Positions 35,924-45,079 of a stretch of 64,000 nt of DNA are shown here, in pieces. Each line of letters starts with the position of its first letter. Within the stretch, counting starts at the first letter, position 1. Position numbers and translations under genes: made by a program. This DNA is from CAZAMI01 sp964627805 (GTDB lineage: Archaea; Thermoproteota; Thermoprotei_A; Sulfolobales; NBVN01). The DNA lies in assembly GCA_964627805.1 (NCBI GenBank), contig CAZVLA010000049.1:6926-70925 (forward strand), read 5' to 3'. The notes under the pieces were generated by a model. It was not told where the DNA came from. It was given only the letters and a program-made list of their open reading frames with translations, and ran no database searches.

Positions 35924-35986
35924 ACTCAGTAAAACCCGCCATCATCACGCTACTTACTGCCCTCAGAATCGAGGGCCTCATCACTA
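35924..35986 (-). ncRNA. Candidate box C/D sRNA overlapping the ASCH gene 3' end
   Basis: Minus strand: C box GTGATGA (35984-35978), 11-nt guide, D' CTGA (35966-35963), a 14-nt spacer, C' box GTGATGA (35948-35942), a 12-nt guide (35941-35930), D box CTGA (35929-35926). All four boxes are perfect; the D'-C' spacer is longer than usual and no terminal stem is seen. The C/D' half overlaps the last codons of the ASCH gene, a location known for archaeal C/D RNAs. By the D+5 rule the D guide would methylate an A. Confidence 0.5.
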
Positions 35987-36558
35987 CCTCTCAACACGCC
36001 TTTCTTAATGAGTAGTGATAATGCCTTCCTAACTACTCTCCTAACCCTACCCCTATTAACTGGTGATCCAGTTAATTCCTTAGATACCTGCCTTATCGAC
36101 TTACCCTTCCCTAACTCCTCAAGTACTTTCAACTCGGACTCACTTAACTCACTCCTTAAGTACCTAAGAGCTAACCTACCGATGTCAGCAGGCTTAAGCC
36201 CTAAGTAAGGATCCTCAGGTATTAACTCATCAAACCTCTGAAGAACCTCAAACTCTATTATAGTTACTAAGTCATCAGGCCTTACCCTACCATAGACATG
36301 CCTTAACTCCCTAAGTAACTCATCTTTAGATCTAAAACCATCCTTACGTGCATCATCATCAGTTAACTCCCTAACCCTCTTGTAAGTAACTTTAGTTATC
36401 TTAGCCTTAGCTACAGGCCTACCCCAACTATGTATTATTACTTCATCGTACTTCGGTATTACCTTACCTAACCTAATAGTTGCTTTCTTCCTACCCTCAA
36501 GCATTAACTTAGCGTACTCACCACGCATCATTATATGTCTCCTTAAGTATATCGGCAT
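35950..36558 (-). CDS. ASCH-domain protein with C-terminal helix-turn-helix
   Basis: 202 aa. The ASCH domain fills residues about 10-110: GEYAKLMLEGRKKATIRLG has the conserved basic groove (K-x-T-x-R), and DDDARKDGF and LVTIIEFEV follow. The C-terminal third is an HTH (LSESELKVLEELGKGKSIRQVSKEL; key SIRQVSKEL). ASCH domains bind RNA or process nucleotides (some are N4-acetylcytidine amidohydrolases); the archaeal ASCH-HTH type may be a translation or transcription regulator. Its 3' end carries a candidate C/D RNA. Confidence 0.83.
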   Translation of the reverse strand: MPIYLRRHIMMRGEYAKLMLEGRKKATIRLGKVIPKYDEVIIHSWGRPVAKAKITKVTYKRVRELTDDDARKDGFRSKDELLRELRHVYGRVRPDDLVTIIEFEVLQRFDELIPEDPYLGLKPADIGRLALRYLRSELSESELKVLEELGKGKSIRQVSKELTGSPVNRGRVRRVVRKALSLLIKKGVLRGSDEALDSEGSK

Positions 36559-36612
36559 TTCAGTACCCTCACAGTCGTTCTATTATTGATTCCTTAATTC
36601 ACTAAGGATTAC

Positions 36613-37944
36613 TTAACCACCTGTACACACGTCTTCAACACTCTCCTCGGATAATCTATCCTTAACACTTACTATAAACTTAAGAGCAGTTACTAGTGCG
36701 TCGACGTCCTCCCTAGTATTGTATATGTAGAAACTAGCCCTCACCGTACCCTTAATACCTAATCTATAATGTAGTGGGTGAGCACAGTGCATGCCGGTCC
36801 TAACAGCTATTCCGAATAGGTCTAGAGCCTTACCTACTATGTGGTGGTGAAGCCCCTTAATATTGAATGAGATAACACCACCTCTAATTTCAGGGTTCTT
36901 AGGTCCGTAGATAATTACTTCATCACCTAACTCCTCAAACCTCTTGAACGCGTAACTAACTAAGTCCTTCTCATGCTCCCTGACATTCTCCATCCCTAGC
37001 CTCATTAAGTACTCAGCAGCAGCTGCTAAACCTATCATACCAGCTATGTGCGGCGTTCCTGCTTCAAACCTCCATGGTAGGTCATGCCATACAACACCGT
37101 CTAGGGTCACGTCTTTAATAGTGTCACCACCGGCTTTGAACGGCTCTAACTCCTCAAGTATGTCCTTCCTACCCCATAAGATACCCGTACCCGTAGGACC
37201 TAGCATCTTATGGCCGCTGAACGCTAAGAAGTCTATGTCTAGTTCCTTAACATTCACGGGCATGTGCGGTACTGCTTGAGCACCATCAGCGACAACAATA
37301 GCTCCTACTTCATGAGCTAACTTAGCTATTCTCTTAACGTCATTTATTGTACCTAGTACGTTACTCATCATGGTAACAGCTACTACTTTAGTCCTTTCAC
37401 TAATTAACTCCTCAAACTGCTCATACTTCAAGGTACCGTCATCGTTAATGTCTACGTACTTAACCTTAGCACCTACTAACTTAGCTAACCTCCTCCATGG
37501 GAGCATATTGCTGTGATGCTCCATAACAGTCAATATAATCTCATCACCCTCACGTACGTTCCTCAAACCCCAAGTGAATGCTATTAAGTTAAGGGCCTCA
37601 GTTGAGTTATACGTAAGTATGACCTCCTCCCACGAATTAGCACCTATGAAATGAGCTATCACTTCATGAGCCCTCTCAAACTCCTCACTAGCTTCCTGAC
37701 TCAATGTATGGAATCCCCTATGAACGTTAGCACAGTAGTATAGGTAGTAGCGGTTAATAGCGGCAACTACTTGCACAGGTTTTAGGGTAGTTGCTGCGTT
37801 ATCTAAGTAGACTAACCTCCTACCCCTAATCCTCCTCCTAAGTACTGGGAAGTCCTTCCTTACTTCGTAAGGATCGAAACCAACCTTAGTACGTTCCTCA
37901 CTACGTACTACTGATTCCTCAACAGTAACGTCATCTGAACTCAC
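36613..37944 (-). CDS. sufS: Cysteine desulfurase, SufS type
   Basis: 443 aa. DNAATTLKP (48-56) opens the fold, HHSN (143-146) stacks on the cofactor, K246 in SGHKMLGP binds PLP, and C387 in RTGMHCAHP is the persulfide-forming residue. Group II enzymes like this release sulfur from cysteine for Fe-S cluster assembly. An N-terminal tail of about 25 acidic/polar residues precedes the family start. It overlaps the upstream thioredoxin-like gene by 4 bp, suggesting that the partner reduces the persulfide or delivers sulfur. Confidence 0.93.
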   Translation of the reverse strand: MSSDDVTVEESVVRSEERTKVGFDPYEVRKDFPVLRRRIRGRRLVYLDNAATTLKPVQVVAAINRYYLYYCANVHRGFHTLSQEASEEFERAHEVIAHFIGANSWEEVILTYNSTEALNLIAFTWGLRNVREGDEIILTVMEHHSNMLPWRRLAKLVGAKVKYVDINDDGTLKYEQFEELISERTKVVAVTMMSNVLGTINDVKRIAKLAHEVGAIVVADGAQAVPHMPVNVKELDIDFLAFSGHKMLGPTGTGILWGRKDILEELEPFKAGGDTIKDVTLDGVVWHDLPWRFEAGTPHIAGMIGLAAAAEYLMRLGMENVREHEKDLVSYAFKRFEELGDEVIIYGPKNPEIRGGVISFNIKGLHHHIVGKALDLFGIAVRTGMHCAHPLHYRLGIKGTVRASFYIYNTREDVDALVTALKFIVSVKDRLSEESVEDVCTGG

Positions 37945-38558
37945 TCCTTACCACCTCCAGCACTACTCAGTAACTTCTTAAGTAGAGCCAGTATAAGCTC
38001 TTCCTCAAGGGACTTCCTCCTAGGTAACTCAACCTTCTCCCCACGTTCAGCCTTAGCAGCCCTCTCAGCGAACTTAAGTACGACCTCTCCTATCTCATTA
38101 TCATGTAGTACACCCTCATACTTCTCATCGTAAGCTACTTCTCCGTCCTTAACATGGAGTAATATCGTAGTTGGTGATGCGTGGACATCGTAGTATTTGA
38201 AACTCTCACTAGCTGCTCTAGATTTACATGCGTGAGCAAACCACTCGCAGAGTATTATGACGAAGAAGTAATTCCTTAACTTAGGTGCGTACTGCCTCAC
38301 GAAGGGAAACCAGACCTTATCGTACTTCCTACATGCCGGGCACTTAGTATTGTCGAAGTAGAGTACGTAGTAACCATCACTAAACGGATTGAATCTAGAG
38401 CCGTCCTTATCTATTAAGACCCACTCATCACGCTTAACACTGTATAGGTAGATGCCGTGAGGTGATTTAGGACCTACCTCCTTAAAACTAACTATCTCCT
38501 TCATTAATTTCTCGGTCATACTCCTTATTACCTGCTCCACCTCATCCATCATACACAC
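37941..38558 (-). CDS. Thioredoxin-like protein (CPAC)
   Basis: 205 aa. The redox motif CPAC (C73-C76) follows the strand YYVLYFDNTK, and HASPTTILLH contains the cis-Pro loop. Two more cysteines (about C104 and C112) lie in the following helix. N-terminal and C-terminal helical extensions (charged, KLLSSAGGGKE end) exceed a plain thioredoxin. Overlap of 4 bp with sufS indicates joint translation, so a role in sulfur trafficking or desulfurase reduction is likely. Confidence 0.85.
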   Translation of the reverse strand: MCMMDEVEQVIRSMTEKLMKEIVSFKEVGPKSPHGIYLYSVKRDEWVLIDKDGSRFNPFSDGYYVLYFDNTKCPACRKYDKVWFPFVRQYAPKLRNYFFVIILCEWFAHACKSRAASESFKYYDVHASPTTILLHVKDGEVAYDEKYEGVLHDNEIGEVVLKFAERAAKAERGEKVELPRRKSLEEELILALLKKLLSSAGGGKE

Positions 38559-38719
38559 CCCCCAAGAACAGTGTTATAGGTGATAGTATTATCGTTATGC
38601 TACACCCTATCCATTAAACGTAGGTAAGGAACTAAATATACTTAGTATACCTAAGGAAGCACGTCCTAAAACCTAAAAGCCCCTCACCTTTTAAGTAAGG
38701 ATTGCCCTTAAGGGAGCAT

Positions 38720-39253
38720 TTGGTGGTGTGGTTGAGCATAGATACTCAAGAAGTTAAAGTAAGTAATATTGAGGTTAAGGGGCTCGAACCTACCGCTGAA
38801 CCTGAAACCGTAATTGCTAGGGACGAGTTATTAGTGATTCATAGGGAATTAGATGAGTTAAGGAGGGATTTAAATGAATTAAGTAGTGATGTAGCTAATG
38901 TTGTTGGTGAGTTAAGTAACTTAGGGTTTAGGATCAAATCATTCGAAGGTGCGTGGAGGAGTGTTCATGGGAAGGTGAGGAAGCTAGAGTCAGTTGTATC
39001 TAAGGAGACTAGAGAGGGTAAGAAGGCGTCACTAGTAATTAGGTTAATAGGTCAGTGGAAGTCGCAGGTATGTAAGCACGCGAGAACCGGGGTATGCGAC
39101 GCTTGGAGATTAGGGAGTGATGTAGTTAAGGAGATTAAGGAGTTGTTTGGGGCTGAATCTATTAAGGACGTCGACGGTGAGTTAAGGATAGTACCTACTA
39201 AGGTACCTCATCTCTGTGCTTTATGCCCCCTCTTTAAGTTAAGTAAGGAGTAA
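38720..39253 (+). CDS. Coiled-coil protein with C-terminal Cys/His cluster
   Basis: About 178 aa from TTG 38720 (or GTG 38723); the frame is open from TTG 38702, but the TATA box CTTTTAAGTA (38688-38697) is centred about 27 bp before 38720, favouring the later leaderless start. Residues about 45-100 form a coiled coil (ELDELRRDLNELSSDVANV). The C-terminus has CKHARTGVCDAW and HLCALC, a possible metal site. Not recognised; plausible as a crenarchaeal nucleic-acid or structural protein. Confidence 0.6.
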   Translation: MVVWLSIDTQEVKVSNIEVKGLEPTAEPETVIARDELLVIHRELDELRRDLNELSSDVANVVGELSNLGFRIKSFEGAWRSVHGKVRKLESVVSKETREGKKASLVIRLIGQWKSQVCKHARTGVCDAWRLGSDVVKEIKELFGAESIKDVDGELRIVPTKVPHLCALCPLFKLSKE

Positions 39254-39295
39254 TTCAATGTAAGTATTTAAACCTAAATTAAATTTTGTAAGTAC

Positions 39296-40447
39296 GTGAT
39301 GAGGTACTTCGTCACATCACCGCTCGGTATTGAGGAGTTAGTAGCTAGAGAACTTAATGAGTTAGGAGTAGGTAACCTAAGTACTGACATAGGTAAGGTA
39401 TTCTTCACAGCACCTGAGGAATTCATTTACAAAGGTAACTTCATGTTAAGAACAATCAACAGGTTATTCATACTACTAGTTAGAGATAGGTTTAACGACT
39501 TAAAGGACTTAAGGAGATTAGCATCCAGTATTGATTACACAGAATTCATAGACCCTAAATCATCATTCGCAGTTAGAGCTGATAGGGTAGGTAAGCACGA
39601 CTTCACGAGTATCGACGTTAAGAGAGAGGTTGGTGCCGGTATTATCGAGTCCTATAAAGAGAGTACCGGGATTAGATTGAAGGTTAACCTAGATAATCCA
39701 GACGTTGAGGTCTACGCATTAGTTAGGGATAGTGAGTTCGTACTAGGTATAAACACAACAGGTACTTCACTACATAGGAGGGGATACCGAGTATATAACC
39801 ACCCAGCAGCCCTAAAGACTACATTAGCGGCTGCCCTTGTAATACTAACTGAGATCAGTGATGATGAGCCTTTCTTAGACCCCATGTGTGGCGGAGGTAC
39901 TATAGCTATTGAGGCAGTTCATAAGGTTAGGAAATACCCGATAATACTGTTTAGGTATGATTACGCGTTTAGGAAGTTAAGGATATACGACCCTATAGCG
40001 GAGTCCTTAGTTGAGGAAGAATTACTAAGTAATGTTAGGTTAAGTAAGTCACCTACTTACTGCGTGGACATTAGTGATAAGCACTTAGAGGGAGCTAGAG
40101 CTAACGCATTAGCTGGTAGGGTCTACGACGTAATGAGGTTCATTAGAGGAGATTCAACACATTCACGAACGTACGAGTTAATTAAGGGTGAGGTAGGTAG
40201 TGTTAAGCACGTAGCACTAAACCCACCTTACGGTATGAGGTTCCATAACCCAAGGAAAATACCTATGTTCTACAAGGAATTCCTAAGGGTAGTAAGTAGT
40301 GAATTGAGTGGTGCTAACGTAGCATTAATCACGGCAGCGGTTAAGGCTATGGAGTGGGCGGTGAATGAGGTAGGTGTTAAGGTCGTTAAGAGAATTAATG
40401 TAATGCATGGCGGGTTACCGGCTAGGATATACTTGATTAAGACTTAG
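39296..40447 (+). CDS. THUMP-domain RNA methyltransferase (Trm14/RlmL-like, m2G)
   Basis: 383 aa, GTG start directly followed by ATG. Residues about 50-160 are a THUMP RNA-binding domain (FAVRADRVGKHDFTSIDVK; key VRADRVGKH). The Rossmann methyltransferase follows, with LDPMCGGGTIAIEA (SAM site) and catalytic LNPPYGMRF (NPPY). The order fits Trm14, which methylates N2 of G6 in tRNA, although an rRNA target cannot be excluded. TATA-like TATTTAAACC is centred about 27 bp upstream, so the mRNA is leaderless. Confidence 0.9.
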   Translation: MMRYFVTSPLGIEELVARELNELGVGNLSTDIGKVFFTAPEEFIYKGNFMLRTINRLFILLVRDRFNDLKDLRRLASSIDYTEFIDPKSSFAVRADRVGKHDFTSIDVKREVGAGIIESYKESTGIRLKVNLDNPDVEVYALVRDSEFVLGINTTGTSLHRRGYRVYNHPAALKTTLAAALVILTEISDDEPFLDPMCGGGTIAIEAVHKVRKYPIILFRYDYAFRKLRIYDPIAESLVEEELLSNVRLSKSPTYCVDISDKHLEGARANALAGRVYDVMRFIRGDSTHSRTYELIKGEVGSVKHVALNPPYGMRFHNPRKIPMFYKEFLRVVSSELSGANVALITAAVKAMEWAVNEVGVKVVKRINVMHGGLPARIYLIKT

Positions 40448-40486
40448 TGACTACCTAAGTTATTAAATTCCTCTAGTAATTAATGA

Positions 40487-40954
40487 GTGGTGCTTCATTT
40501 GAGTGAGGAGATAAGGTTAGGTATCGTAGTAGCCGAGTTTAATTACGACATAACTTACTTAATGCTTCAGAAAGCCCTAAACCACGCTAAGTTCCTAGGT
40601 GCTAAGGTGGTTTACGTACTTAAGGTACCGGGGACCTTCGAGATACCGATAGGTGTCAAGAAACTCCTGGAGAAGGGGGGTATTGACGCGGTAGTTGCGT
40701 TAGGTGCTGTGATCCAGGGGGAGACGAAGCATGATGAGTTAGTAGCTAATCAAGCAGCTAGGAAGATCATGGATCTGAGCCTAGAGTACGGAAAGCCCGT
40801 TACTTTAGGTGTGATAGGTCCTGGAGCATCGAGAATGCAGGCTTTGGAGCGTGTTGAGGACTACGCTAGAAGGGCTGTTGAGGCAGCCATTAAGTTGGTT
40901 AAGAGGTTTAGAGCGTTAGCTGAGGTTAGTGGTGAGGAGGTCATTATAGAGTGA
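40487..40954 (+). CDS. ribH: 6,7-dimethyl-8-ribityllumazine synthase
   Basis: 155 aa. VAEFNYDITYLML starts the substrate-binding loop, PGTFEIPIGVKKL is the phosphate/ring site, GAVIQGETKHDELVANQAA holds the catalytic His, and GVIGPGASRMQALERV lies near the C-terminus. It condenses the ribB product with 5-amino-6-ribitylaminouracil on the way to riboflavin. It is 7 bp before the GTP cyclohydrolase III gene, so both ends of the lumazine pathway are co-transcribed. Confidence 0.95.
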   Translation: MVLHLSEEIRLGIVVAEFNYDITYLMLQKALNHAKFLGAKVVYVLKVPGTFEIPIGVKKLLEKGGIDAVVALGAVIQGETKHDELVANQAARKIMDLSLEYGKPVTLGVIGPGASRMQALERVEDYARRAVEAAIKLVKRFRALAEVSGEEVIIE

Positions 40955-40961
40955 GGGTGCT

Positions 40962-41672
40962 ATGACGTACGTGGTACTGATAGTGTTTCAGGGGTATCGT
41001 GAGTGGACTGAGTCATTAGGTAGTGATAGGGAGTGGTTAATACAGCTTATTCAGTCTAGGCTGTATGAGGTAATTCAGTCGGTTAGTAAGGACTACGATG
41101 GCATAGCCCTTCCTATGAGGTACGACGTTCAGTTAGCCTTAATACCTCCTGAGACTGATGTTGAGGAATTCATTAATTCGTTAAAGGAGGCGTTGAGTAG
41201 GTATTCACCGACACCAGTAATTGCTAAGGCGTGTTGTGGTGAGTTGCCCGAGGTAATTAATGAGTGCGGTAGGTACTTAGCTGAGGACTTCATAGGTAGG
41301 TGCGAGAGTTACGAACCTTTAGTAGTTGTTCATGCAGACCTAAATTACTTCACGAAATTCACTGAAGTTAATGGTGTCCTCAGTTCATATAATAGAATAA
41401 TTGATTACATATCGACGGTTAGTAGTAAGTTACGTGATAAGGCCTACATACAGTACTTAGGAGGCGATAATGTAGTGGCACTTACGTCGATTAGGAATTT
41501 AGAGGAGGTTGTTAAGGTAATGACTTCATTCAAGGACGTTAAGGTAGGTGTGGGCATATCACTTAAACCTAGATTAGCCTTCTCTAAAGCTGCTGAGGCA
41601 TTGAGCATATTAAGATCTGAGGGTAGGGTAAGGAAGTACTTAATACTTCAGGATGAGGATCTCAGTAATTAG
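40962..41672 (+). CDS. gch3: GTP cyclohydrolase III (ArfA-type)
   Basis: 236 aa. The layout matches archaeal GTP cyclohydrolase III: N-terminal LIVFQGYREWTESLGSDREW, LQ-type QSRLYEVI, VVVHADLNYFTKFTEVNG (metal-binding Asp), YIQYLGGDNVVAL (GGDN catalytic signature) and VGVGISLKPRLAFSKAAEAL. It converts GTP to a formylated pyrimidine, the first step to riboflavin and F420 in archaea. Directly downstream of ribH, which acts later in the same route. Confidence 0.93.
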   Translation: MTYVVLIVFQGYREWTESLGSDREWLIQLIQSRLYEVIQSVSKDYDGIALPMRYDVQLALIPPETDVEEFINSLKEALSRYSPTPVIAKACCGELPEVINECGRYLAEDFIGRCESYEPLVVVHADLNYFTKFTEVNGVLSSYNRIIDYISTVSSKLRDKAYIQYLGGDNVVALTSIRNLEEVVKVMTSFKDVKVGVGISLKPRLAFSKAAEALSILRSEGRVRKYLILQDEDLSN

Positions 41673-41722
41673 GTTCAAGAAAAGCTTTCAGTCCTTAATA
41701 ACTATTTAACTCGGTGTAAGTC

Positions 41723-42694
41723 CTGACAAAGGTACTCCTAATTAGCGGGGATCTGCTCCTTAAGTTAGTTAAGCCTAAGGACTTAGTAGAGTACATAGCT
41801 GAGTGCTTCAGGATGCTAAGTGAGGGTAAGGTAGTGATGCCGTCGAGGACCGTGATGTGGGTTAAGGGTAATTGGTGGGGTATCATGCAGGCTTACGTAC
41901 CTAATCATGGTGTAGGTGTTAAGATAGTTAATGTAATCCCTAAGAACGTAGAGAGGGGATTACCTACTATTCAAGCCTTAGTAACTCTGTTTGATGAGGA
42001 TCTAGGCTCCCCGCTAGCCGTTATTGAGGGTTCAGTACTTACTGCTTTAAGAACCGCAGCAGCTAGTGCGTTATCAATTAAGTACTTAGCACCTACTGAG
42101 GGTTCGTTAGGGATTATAGGTACTGGTTATCAGGCTAGGTATCAATTAAGATTTGCTCTTGAGTACTTCAAGGCTCACGAAGTTAAGATATACGATGTTA
42201 GACCTAAGGCAATGGAAGGTTTTAAGAGATATGCTAGGGAGGAGTTAGGTATTGACGTTACGGTATGTAAGAACTCAGATGAAGTGGTTAAGGGCGCGTC
42301 ATTAATTATTGAAGCATCAACTACTAAGGAACCAGTGATACATGGTAGGTACTTGAGTGAGCCCGTCCACGTAGTCAGCATAGGTGCTCACACGCCAGAG
42401 TCAAGAGCTATTGATGATGACGCTATTAAATTAGCTAATTACTTCGTAGTTGATTATAGAAAGGCTGTACTAGAGGAGACCGGAGATGTGATAATACCTG
42501 TTAAGGAGGGTCTACTGAACATTAATAAAGTATGTGAATTAGGTGAGTTAGTTAGTGGTAAGTGCGTAGTACGTAAGGGTGAGGGAGTTAGTATATATAA
42601 GAGCGTAGGAGTAGCTATTCAAGATGTATGCGCGGCTAATTATGCTTACAAATTAGCTACTAAGGAGAGGCTAGGTAAGTACGTTGAGTTGTAA
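41723..42694 (+). CDS. Ornithine cyclodeaminase / mu-crystallin family dehydrogenase with apparent CTG start
   Basis: The first ATG in frame (41813) would delete about 30 residues that the family normally has. Upstream, the frame is open to a stop at 41717-41719 and reads (M)TKVLLISGDLLLKLVKP, a good OCD N-terminus, but has no ATG, GTG or TTG. The best start is CTG at 41723, 25 bp after a TTAATAA TATA-like box. The body has the substrate-site EGKVVMPSR, GGLPTIQALVTLFD-type segment, Rossmann GIIGTGYQARYQLRFAL and IGAHTPESRAI. Members reduce or cyclise imines/amino acids (alanine, ornithine); the substrate is open. Confidence 0.8.
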   Translation: MTKVLLISGDLLLKLVKPKDLVEYIAECFRMLSEGKVVMPSRTVMWVKGNWWGIMQAYVPNHGVGVKIVNVIPKNVERGLPTIQALVTLFDEDLGSPLAVIEGSVLTALRTAAASALSIKYLAPTEGSLGIIGTGYQARYQLRFALEYFKAHEVKIYDVRPKAMEGFKRYAREELGIDVTVCKNSDEVVKGASLIIEASTTKEPVIHGRYLSEPVHVVSIGAHTPESRAIDDDAIKLANYFVVDYRKAVLEETGDVIIPVKEGLLNINKVCELGELVSGKCVVRKGEGVSIYKSVGVAIQDVCAANYAYKLATKERLGKYVEL

Positions 42695-43150
42695 CTACTC
42701 ATTACCCCTACGTAGGAGTTCAGCATCACCGTATAGTGTATCGAATAGGTATGTATTAGGTCCTAACTTAATTATTAAGTATATTTTATATGCTTGAATA
42801 ACCTCTTTAACAGTGATCTTAGGTGGTAGGAAGGCTTTCCATACACGCATTGCGTAATAAGCTAAGAATCTCCTAGCTACCTCCTCAGCCTTCTTGATAC
42901 TTACCCTAGGGGGTACTACTAATGATTCATCAATATCAGCTACTTCAGTATCGGGTATTGAGTCAGCTGGGTAGGCCCTGTTTCTAGCCATGTCAACTAA
43001 TACGTATGCATTGACCTTAACGGGCTGTCTAAGTAACTTACGAACCTCAAGTAGGAACTTAAAGAACGTATATGGGTAGTAGACAATACCAACTACTTCA
43101 GAATCCTTAGGGGGGTTCTTTAAGGGCTTAATCACCTTAGCCTTAACCAA
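42695..43150 (-). CDS. Hypothetical protein
   Basis: 151 aa, ATG start. Mixed alpha/beta with LIIKLGPNTYLFDTLYG near the C-terminus and several Tyr/Phe-rich strands (IVYYPYTFFKFLLEV). No membrane segments and no motif recognised. It ends exactly where the OCD gene ends (convergent, no gap). Codon use is like its neighbours. Confidence 0.5.
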   Translation of the reverse strand: MVKAKVIKPLKNPPKDSEVVGIVYYPYTFFKFLLEVRKLLRQPVKVNAYVLVDMARNRAYPADSIPDTEVADIDESLVVPPRVSIKKAEEVARRFLAYYAMRVWKAFLPPKITVKEVIQAYKIYLIIKLGPNTYLFDTLYGDAELLRRGNE

Positions 43151-43231
43151 TTAAGGCAGCACCTAATCATTAAGTAAGTTAAAGTACGTAATTAGGGTTG
43201 CTGTAGTGAATTAAGTAAAAAGGTGGGGTTG

Positions 43232-45079
43232 TTATTTAACTAACCCCCTAGCTAATACGAAGTTCTTAACGTAATCAATCTCACTAATAGCTACCTCCTT
43301 AACTTCACTACCCTTACTTACCTCACCTAACTCACTAGGTGTTGGTGTCTCCATAAGCCTAAACGCCCTCTCAACATGCTCCGTCTTAGCAGGGGTTGAG
43401 AAGTAGCTAGTAACTATAGCGACTACCGTGGCTGTTGGGAACCCTATGAGTAATTCGTACCACCATGCACTATACTTAGGATCTACGAAGTACCTAATGT
43501 ATACCCAAGGAACCCAGAAGGCAGTAGTTACTAGAGCAGCTACTACAGCTGCCTTAAGTCCCTTAACACCATCCCTCTCAATTAGGTAAGCACCTATGAA
43601 TGTAACTACGAACACTATGATAGGTACTGAAGCAGCTAGTAGGGGTAGTTGAGCGTTGTAATTACCTCCTGGGCAGAAGATCCATCCCTTACTATAGCTC
43701 TTCCATATTATTATAGTTGAAGCACCCGTGACTATAGCCGCGAATGCCGCACTAGGTGTTAACCTCCTCCACAGCACCGATAACAGCATTATAGGTCCGA
43801 AAGCAGCTCCTAAACCACCCCAAGCGAATAGTACGAAGTAGTAAACCGACTTGCCGAAGAACAGAGCCCATATTAGGGCAGCTATACCTATTACTAAAGT
43901 AACGATCCTACTCCATAGGACTAGCCTAGCCTCCTCCAACGACTTCTTAAAGGTCTTCCTGTAGATATCCTCAACTATGGCACTAGCGGCAACCAATAGC
44001 TGAGAGTCGGCGGTAGACATCATTAAAGCTATGGGTGCTGCGAGAACAACACCAGCTAATATCGGGTTTAAGTGCTTAAGAGCGAGCATAGGTAGAGCTT
44101 CCTCAGGGTCCTTAATACTTGATGCTACGTCGGGGGTTACCCTAGCTATCCAGCCAGCTGACTGAGCTAGGTAATACACCACTAATAACAGTATCATAGC
44201 CGTTAAGGCGGCCTTCTTGAGATCCTTAGGTCTCTTGATGCCCATGAACCTAACTGTGATGTGTGGATTACCGGGCCACCCAAAACCTATCGCTATGTAC
44301 GATAGCATAATTATCAGTAGTAAGGCACCTCCGTAGCTATATCCCCAGAAGTTATTGAGGCTAAGTAGGGTCAGCCCTGACTTACCTACGTGTGTATGCG
44401 CCATTAAGTTGAAGAGGTTAGCAGGTCCTCCAATAGCTGCTAATCCAGCACTGACTATCAGTACCAGACCTATTACTGCCCACCAACCCTGCACGTAGTC
44501 TGTCCAGCATACTGCGAAGAACCCCCCTAGTACGGTATAGATTATCATGACTATAGCTCCTATAGCTATCCATAACTTAAGGTTAGTTGATATGCCGGAG
44601 ACGGCGGCTATCGCTGAGAATACCTTACCTGATGCGAGGAACTGAGCACCTACGTAGGCTGAGAGGAAGAGCACTATGATTAGTGCTGAGGTAATCCTTA
44701 ACACACCCCTATCCTCACCCAACCTAGCCTCTAGGTAGGTAGGTATTGTTAGGGCACCTACGGACTCAGTGAACCTCCTTATCCTCCTAGATATTACGGT
44801 CCAGCACATTAGGTCAGCGTAGAAGCACCCTATGGTGTTCCATGTTGAGTTAATACCTGATGTGAATCCCTCACTAGGTAATCCTAAACCTACCCAACCA
44901 CTCATCTCACTAGCTCTCTCGCTAAATGCTATGACGTAAGGCCCTAACCTCCTACCACCTAGTATGTAGTCAGCTAAGTTCTTAACGTACTTCTCAACTA
45001 TGAACCCAATAGCTAGTACTATAGCGAAGTACACACCTAAGGTAGTGAATATTGTCTCAGCAGTACCCCAGTGGACCAT
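43232..45079 (-). CDS. Sodium:solute symporter (SSS family, PutP-like)
   Basis: 615 aa with about 13 membrane helices. GGRRLGPYVIAFSERASEMSGW near residue 45 is the SSS signature (key residues GGR and SEMSGW). The mid-region GFGWPGNPHITVRFMG and IALMMSTADSQLLVAASAIVEDIYRK form the substrate/Na site of PutP-type transporters. Proline is a fair guess because the divergent operon encodes a proline/sarcosine-type dehydrogenase. Preceded by a 61-aa membrane gene overlapping by one base. Confidence 0.92.
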   Translation of the reverse strand: MVHWGTAETIFTTLGVYFAIVLAIGFIVEKYVKNLADYILGGRRLGPYVIAFSERASEMSGWVGLGLPSEGFTSGINSTWNTIGCFYADLMCWTVISRRIRRFTESVGALTIPTYLEARLGEDRGVLRITSALIIVLFLSAYVGAQFLASGKVFSAIAAVSGISTNLKLWIAIGAIVMIIYTVLGGFFAVCWTDYVQGWWAVIGLVLIVSAGLAAIGGPANLFNLMAHTHVGKSGLTLLSLNNFWGYSYGGALLLIIMLSYIAIGFGWPGNPHITVRFMGIKRPKDLKKAALTAMILLLVVYYLAQSAGWIARVTPDVASSIKDPEEALPMLALKHLNPILAGVVLAAPIALMMSTADSQLLVAASAIVEDIYRKTFKKSLEEARLVLWSRIVTLVIGIAALIWALFFGKSVYYFVLFAWGGLGAAFGPIMLLSVLWRRLTPSAAFAAIVTGASTIIIWKSYSKGWIFCPGGNYNAQLPLLAASVPIIVFVVTFIGAYLIERDGVKGLKAAVVAALVTTAFWVPWVYIRYFVDPKYSAWWYELLIGFPTATVVAIVTSYFSTPAKTEHVERAFRLMETPTPSELGEVSKGSEVKEVAISEIDYVKNFVLARGLVK

